The translations under genes and the position numbers were made by a program. Of a DNA stretch of 10,207 bases, positions 6,514 to 10,207 are shown one piece after another. Within the stretch, counting starts at the first letter, position 1. Each line of letters starts with the position of its first letter. Where the stretch lies: positions 1 through 10,207 of the forward strand of contig JARGNS010000085.1 of the NCBI GenBank assembly GCA_029213105.1. The letters run 5' to 3'. The notes under the pieces were generated by a model, which had not been told where the DNA came from, made no database searches, and was given only the letters and a program-made list of their open reading frames with translations. Source of the stretch: Planctomycetota bacterium. GTDB lineage: Bacteria > Planctomycetota > PLA2 > JAEUHO01.

Positions 6514-7284
6514 ATGCGCCTCATCACATGGAACGTGAACTCCATCCGTCCGCGCCTCGAGCGTGTCCTGGCCCTGCTCGAGCGCCACGACCCCGATGTG
6601 CTCTGCCTGCAGGAGATCAAGGTCCTGGACGAGGCCTTCCCGCGGGACGTCTTCGAGGCCAAGGGCTGGCATGTCGAGACCTTCGGCCAGCCGACCTACA
6701 ACGGCGTGGCGCTGCTCTCCAAGGAGCCCGCCCAGGATGTCGTCCGCGGCCTGCCGGGGGATGGGCCCGACGACCAGAAGCGCCTGATCGCCGGGACCTT
6801 CGGGGGGGTGCGGGTCATCAACATCTACGTACCCAACGGCCAGGACCCGGAGAGCGACAAGTTCGTCTACAAGCTCGACTGGCTGGAGCGCCTGCAGGCC
6901 ATGCTCGCCGCGGCCCACACCCCGGACGATCCGGTCGTCTTGCTGGGCGACTTCAACATCGCCCCCGACGAGCGCGACGTCCACGACCCCGTCGCCTGGG
7001 CGGGCAAGGTGCACTTCCACCCCAAGGAACACGCCTTCCTGGCGCGCCTGCAGGCCTGGGGGCTCGGCGATGTCTTCCGTTGGCACCACCGGCAAGGGGG
7101 GCTCTTCTCGTGGTGGGACTACCGCCGCGGCGGCTTCCCGCGCGACCACGGCCTGCGCATCGACCTCATCCTCGCCACGGAGACCATGGTGGAGCGCTCG
7201 GACGACTGCTTCATCGATCGCGAGGAGCGCACGGGCGAGAAGCCCTCGGATCACGCCCCCGTCGTCGCGGACTTCGAGTCCTGA
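6514..7284 (+). CDS. xth: Exodeoxyribonuclease III / AP endonuclease
   Basis: A 256-residue enzyme of the exonuclease III family of the EEP (exonuclease-endonuclease-phosphatase) superfamily. It cleaves the backbone 5' of abasic sites and removes 3' blocking groups in base-excision repair. All hallmark residues are visible: N7 (WNVNSIR), E34 (CLQEIK, metal ligand), Y105 (IYVPNG), D146 and N148 (GDFNIAP), D217 (RIDLIL), and D246/H247 (SDHAPV). FSWWDYR (198-204) is also typical of the family. Length is normal. The ATG at 6514 is chosen because AGGAAGG lies 5 nt upstream and the family N-terminus (MRLITWNVNS) begins there; the frame is open further upstream but without family similarity. Its TGA stop overlaps the next ATG by one base, so it probably shares an mRNA with the CAP lipoprotein gene. 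Confidence 0.95.
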   Translation: MRLITWNVNSIRPRLERVLALLERHDPDVLCLQEIKVLDEAFPRDVFEAKGWHVETFGQPTYNGVALLSKEPAQDVVRGLPGDGPDDQKRLIAGTFGGVRVINIYVPNGQDPESDKFVYKLDWLERLQAMLAAAHTPDDPVVLLGDFNIAPDERDVHDPVAWAGKVHFHPKEHAFLARLQAWGLGDVFRWHHRQGGLFSWWDYRRGGFPRDHGLRIDLILATETMVERSDDCFIDREERTGEKPSDHAPVVADFES

Positions 7285-7787
7285 TGCGCGTCGCGGCCCT
7301 TCTTCTGCTCCTTGGCGTCCTGGCCGGCTGTGGCGGGGGTGGGGGGGGCTTGCCGGATGACCCGCCCCCCGGCGACACGATGACCCCGGCGGAGCACACC
7401 CTGGCCCGCGAGGTCTTCGCCCTCGTGAACGAGGCGCGCGCCCAGGTGCAGCTGCCCCCCGTGGTCTGGAGCGAGGCCGCGGCTGGCGTGGCCTTCGAGC
7501 ATGCGGCCGACATGCGCGTGCGCGACTTCTACACCCACGAGAACCCCGACGGCGTGAGTCCCTGCGAGCGCCTGATCGCGCGCGAGATCCCGATGTCCGC
7601 CTGCGGCGGCGAGAACATCGCCCGCAGCAACCCGACGTCCCAGGACGTGATGGCCGCGTGGATGGGCTCGGCCGACCACCGGGCCAACGTCCTGAGCCCG
7701 GGGGTGACCCATCTGGGCGTGGGCGTGCACCTGGCGAGCGCCGGTCCCTGGTGGGTGCAGGACTTCTACCGCTACACCGGCGAGTAG
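7284..7787 (+). CDS. CAP/SCP-domain lipoprotein, copy 1
   Basis: A 167-residue predicted lipoprotein. Its N-terminus is hydrophobic with lipobox LAGC (Cys16), followed by a Gly run and a Pro/Asp-rich linker to about residue 32. The CAP (SCP/PR-1/Tpx-1) domain spans about 37-165. It shows the cavity residues H73 (FEHAADM), E110 (GGENIAR) and H132 (DHRANVL), plus YTHENPDG (83-90) and the terminal GVGVH...GPWWVQDFY pattern. Bacterial CAP proteins are secreted or envelope-anchored, and their biochemical activity is mostly unknown. C94 and C107 flank the loop before GGEN and could form a disulfide after export. Its ATG overlaps the xth stop (TGATG) and has only a weak ribosome site, so translational coupling is likely. 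It resembles the CAP gene 149 bp downstream. Confidence 0.88.
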   Translation: MRVAALLLLLGVLAGCGGGGGGLPDDPPPGDTMTPAEHTLAREVFALVNEARAQVQLPPVVWSEAAAGVAFEHAADMRVRDFYTHENPDGVSPCERLIAREIPMSACGGENIARSNPTSQDVMAAWMGSADHRANVLSPGVTHLGVGVHLASAGPWWVQDFYRYTGE

Positions 7788-7794
7788 GTAAGCG

Positions 7795-7842
7795 CTGGGC
7801 TCGCGGGCCCCTCCCGGGGCGGCGCGCGCCCGCACCGCCCAG
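7795..7842 (+). terminator. GC-rich hairpin after CAP gene 1, possible terminator
   Basis: The outer arms CTGGGC (7795-7800) and GCCCAG (7837-7842) and the inner arms GCGGGC (7803-7808) and GCCCGC (7828-7833) stack as a 12-bp stem with a small internal loop. A competing inner hairpin pairs GCCCC (7807-7811) with GGGGC (7816-7820). It starts 8 nt after the stop codon of CAP gene 1, where a terminator or mRNA-stabilising structure would sit. No U-run follows, so intrinsic termination is uncertain. The rest of the 149-bp gap shows only the ribosome site of the next gene. Confidence 0.4.
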
Positions 7843-7936
7843 GGCGTGATCTTGCGATCTGGCTCCTCCACCCTTCAGTCGGCCCCCTGTCTGGTCGAAC
7901 GTAGGGGTAGGGAGTCGAATCGGAGGATCCCTGTTC

Positions 7937-8479
7937 ATGCGTTTCGCACGGCCGCTGTTCGCCCTGGTGCTGCTGACCCTCGTCTCGGGGTTGCTCGCCG
8001 GCTGCGGCGTCGCCGACCTGGTCGAGGACACGCTGAGCGAGGAGAAGGACACGCCCCCCGGGCAGCAGATGACGCACGGGGAACGCCAGGAGGCGCTCGC
8101 CGTGGCGGCCATGGCGAATGAACTCCGTGCGGCCAACGGCCTCGACCCCCTCATCTGGGACGAGACGGCGGCCGACGCCGCCTACGACCACGCCGTGGAC
8201 ATGCGCATCCGTGGCTTCTACGCCCACCAGAACCCCGATGGCCTCAGCCCCGCCGAGCGCCTCCAGCGGGCCCAGGTCGACATGGCGTACTTCGGCGGCG
8301 AGAACATCGCCCGCCACAACGATGGCCCGCGCGAGGTGATGGACGCGTGGATCGCCTCCCCGTCGCACCTGCGCGTCCTGCTCGGCCCGGGCCTCACGCA
8401 CATCGGTGTGGGCGTTCACAAGGGCAAGGGGGGCCCCTGGTGGGTCCAGGAGTTCTTCGTTCGCTACGAAGAAGACTAG
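7937..8479 (+). CDS. CAP/SCP-domain lipoprotein, copy 2
   Basis: A 180-residue predicted lipoprotein with a basic N-end (MRFAR), a hydrophobic core and lipobox LAGC (Cys23). An acidic linker follows to about residue 45. The CAP domain at about 48-177 contains H85 (YDHAVDM), H97 (FYAHQNPDG), E122 (GGENIAR) and H144 (SHLRVLL), ending GVGVHKGKGGPWWVQEFF. Alignment with the upstream CAP protein is nearly gap-free over the domain, indicating a tandem duplication. A106 and F119 replace both cysteines of copy 1, so a loop disulfide, if present there, is absent here. SPSHLRVLL also differs from the DHRANVL form. GGAGG lies 10 nt upstream of the ATG, slightly long spacing. It converges on the HEAT-VWA gene with only 21 bp between stops. 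Function is unknown beyond an envelope location. Confidence 0.88.
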   Translation: MRFARPLFALVLLTLVSGLLAGCGVADLVEDTLSEEKDTPPGQQMTHGERQEALAVAAMANELRAANGLDPLIWDETAADAAYDHAVDMRIRGFYAHQNPDGLSPAERLQRAQVDMAYFGGENIARHNDGPREVMDAWIASPSHLRVLLGPGLTHIGVGVHKGKGGPWWVQEFFVRYEED

Positions 8480-8500
8480 CCGTCTGCCGTCCCCCGCGGC

Positions 8501-10207
8501 CTAGCGGCGGGCGTAGCGACCGCCGTTCTCGCGCGCCAGGCGCTTCATCAACTCGCTGTCCATGCCGATCGAAACGCAGTGGATCGCGATGCGGCGGGTC
8601 TGGTTCTCTCGCCGCACCGCTCGCAGGATGTCCGGCGTCGCCACGTACTTGCCCGAGCCCGGCGCGCCGTCCGACAACAGGAAGACCGTGTCGACGTCCT
8701 TCGTGAGCAGTGCCATCTCGAGCCCGTCGTAGAGGTTCGTGCCCCCCGTCGGCTTCTTCGATGTGAGGTGGCGTTCCAGGGCGGCCCGGTTCCCGCTGCT
8801 CAGCCGCTGCATCGTCGGCTTCCACGGGTGGATCGTGGTGTGGAAGAGGATCACGTTGACCCGGGCCCGGTTCTTCAGCTTCGCGATGGCGCCGAGTACC
8901 TCGCGCACCGCCAGATCGAGCCGATTCGAGCTCTTCGTGGACGCGTCGTCTTCGTCCCGGCGCATGCCCGCCGCGCTCATCGATCCGGATTGGTCGATCA
9001 CGAACACGATGCGCTCGCTCTTCACGGGGATGCCGTAGAAGCCTGCCTGGGTTCCGCCCACGTGCTGCTCGGGAAGCGTCGGGATGTCGGCAGGGACCTC
9101 GAAGCCCTTCTCGTTCTGGGACCACCAGCGGGCCCAGATCGCACCGTCGTCGTAGAGGTTCATGCCCGTGAGCCGGAACAGGGCGTGGGCGATCGCATCG
9201 CGTACGCGCTCCGCCTCCTCGATCTGTAGCCGCTCGATCAGCGGGGCGATGGCCGCTCGCGGGCGTAGCGCATCGAGTGCTTCGACCGCCGTGAGGCGTA
9301 CCTGCCACGCCTCGTGGGCCAGATTCGGAAGCACCTTGGGGACGACCGTCGGGTCACCCGAGGCACCGGCCGCGTCCAGCGCCAGGATGCGGCTGTCGGC
9401 GTCCTTGCTTGCCAGCAGGGCCAGGAGGAACGCGCGGATCTTCGGGTGATGGAAGCCGAGGCGTGCCAGCCCGCGCACGGCCGAGGCGCGGGCGGCGCCC
9501 TTCTTGCGCTTCTTGGCCTGCTTGAGCAGGACCGGCATGGCGACCGGGTCGCCGTGATCGCCCAACGCCTCGAGAAGCTGGGCGAGAACCTCCGGATCCT
9601 TCTCCTTCTTCGCCCGGGCGAGCAGCGCCTTCGTGACGCCTGGCTCGAGAATGCCGGCGAGCACATCGGCCGACGTGCTCCGGATGGCGGGCACCTTGCT
9701 CTTCAGTCCCTTGACCATCGCTGCCACGGCATCCGGGGCGCGCAGGAAGCGGAGTTGCTCCAGGATCTTCTTGCGGACGTTGGCGTGCAGCTTCGGGTCG
9801 TCGAGGAGGCCGAGCATGGCCGCGACGGCCTTGCCGTTGCCGAGGGCACCGAGCACCTCGGCCACCGCCTGCCCGACCGTGATGTGGACCGGTCGAAGTG
9901 CCGCGAGTTCGAGTGCGCGCTTCGGGGCGTCGCCGTGGCCGATCTTTGCCAGGTCCCGCACGGCTTCGGCCTGCAGCGGGCCGTAGCCGTCCTTGGACGC
10001 GGCACGCATCACGGCCAGGGGCGGACCGCCGCGCAGGTTGCGGGCCCCGTTCGTGTAGGTGTTGTGGCGCACCGCGGGTGTGCCGTGGTCCTTTACGAGG
10101 GCGAGAATGCGCGCGCGCCCGCGTTCGGAGTCCAGGTAGGCCAGGTAGCGCGCCGCGGCGCTGATCGAGCTGGCGTCGGACGACGAGATCATGTGGAGGT
10201 AGGCCTC
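8501..10207 (-). CDS. HEAT-repeat plus von Willebrand factor A domain protein, 5' end outside window
   Basis: The frame is open through the right edge (reading EAYLH before the Met at 10190-10192), and that Met has no ribosome site, so the gene probably begins outside; 568 residues are visible. Numbering from that Met, residues about 60-340 are Ala/Leu-rich helical pairs with recurring LGxxGDP- and VRxxAxxAL-like turns, typical of HEAT/PBS-lyase-like repeats. LTGMNLYDDGAIWARWW (341-357) links to a VWA domain (about 394-555) starting RIVFVIDQSGSMS. Its MIDAS residues are intact: D400, S402 and S404, T485 (PTGGTN) and D508 (LLSDGAP). The VWA domain should bind a metal-dependent protein ligand, and HEAT repeats usually scaffold. 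No membrane segment is visible in this part; the missing N-terminus could carry a signal or further domains. The partner and role are unknown. Confidence 0.88.
   Translation of the reverse strand, partial: EAYLHMISSSDASSISAAARYLAYLDSERGRARILALVKDHGTPAVRHNTYTNGARNLRGGPPLAVMRAASKDGYGPLQAEAVRDLAKIGHGDAPKRALELAALRPVHITVGQAVAEVLGALGNGKAVAAMLGLLDDPKLHANVRKKILEQLRFLRAPDAVAAMVKGLKSKVPAIRSTSADVLAGILEPGVTKALLARAKKEKDPEVLAQLLEALGDHGDPVAMPVLLKQAKKRKKGAARASAVRGLARLGFHHPKIRAFLLALLASKDADSRILALDAAGASGDPTVVPKVLPNLAHEAWQVRLTAVEALDALRPRAAIAPLIERLQIEEAERVRDAIAHALFRLTGMNLYDDGAIWARWWSQNEKGFEVPADIPTLPEQHVGGTQAGFYGIPVKSERIVFVIDQSGSMSAAGMRRDEDDASTKSSNRLDLAVREVLGAIAKLKNRARVNVILFHTTIHPWKPTMQRLSSGNRAALERHLTSKKPTGGTNLYDGLEMALLTKDVDTVFLLSDGAPGSGKYVATPDILRAVRRENQTRRIAIHCVSIGMDSELMKRLARENGGRYARR

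Noticed and set aside
6433..8154. Long minus-strand open frame (573 codons) opposite xth and CAP gene 1
   Set aside because: It is antisense to two genes with unmistakable motifs, and its composition is low-complexity Arg/Pro/Gly. Shadow frame.
8493..8511. Hairpin at the convergent stops of CAP gene 2 and the HEAT-VWA gene as a bidirectional terminator
   Set aside because: The stem is 5 bp plus 2 bp around a mismatch with no flanking T- or A-run. Too weak.

Overview
The window is a GC-rich (roughly two-thirds G+C or more by eye), densely coded bacterial chromosomal segment. No phage, plasmid or CRISPR genes and no RNA genes were seen. A HEAT-repeat plus von Willebrand A protein, a eukaryote-like citrate synthase, PilZ signalling and several short-signal lipoproteins suggest a Gram-negative lineage such as a high-GC planctomycete. 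That is inference from family composition; no marker gene is present.

Left part, all on the minus strand and read right to left. A NhaP-type cation:proton antiporter with a C-terminal TrkA/RCK module (4637-6436) is followed by citrate synthase (3349-4527). Next come a 171-bp MITE-like insertion whose right end abuts the citrate synthase stop codon, a hairpin terminator (3100-3146), a PilZ-domain protein (2197-3027), an unrecognised 607-residue polytopic membrane protein (297-2120), and a 30-codon lipoprotein-like gene (67-159) with its own terminator (1-45). The PilZ and membrane protein genes may share a transcript.

Right part. From a 77-bp divergent intergenic region, plus-strand genes encode exodeoxyribonuclease III (6514-7284), overlapping by one base the first of two related CAP/SCP-domain lipoproteins (7284-7787 and 7937-8479). 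A GC-rich imperfect hairpin separates the two CAP genes. A convergent minus-strand gene (8501 to beyond the right edge) encodes HEAT-like repeats followed by a VWA domain with an intact MIDAS motif.

The genes do not form one obvious pathway: they cover central carbon metabolism, ion homeostasis, c-di-GMP signalling, DNA repair and cell-envelope proteins. The most unusual signal is the small insertion at the citrate synthase stop codon. It is bounded by CTAG on both sides, has imperfect terminal inverted repeats, and appears to have preserved the stop by duplicating its target. The second is the 30-residue Cys-rich lipopeptide gene, which shares a 3' layout with citrate synthase.
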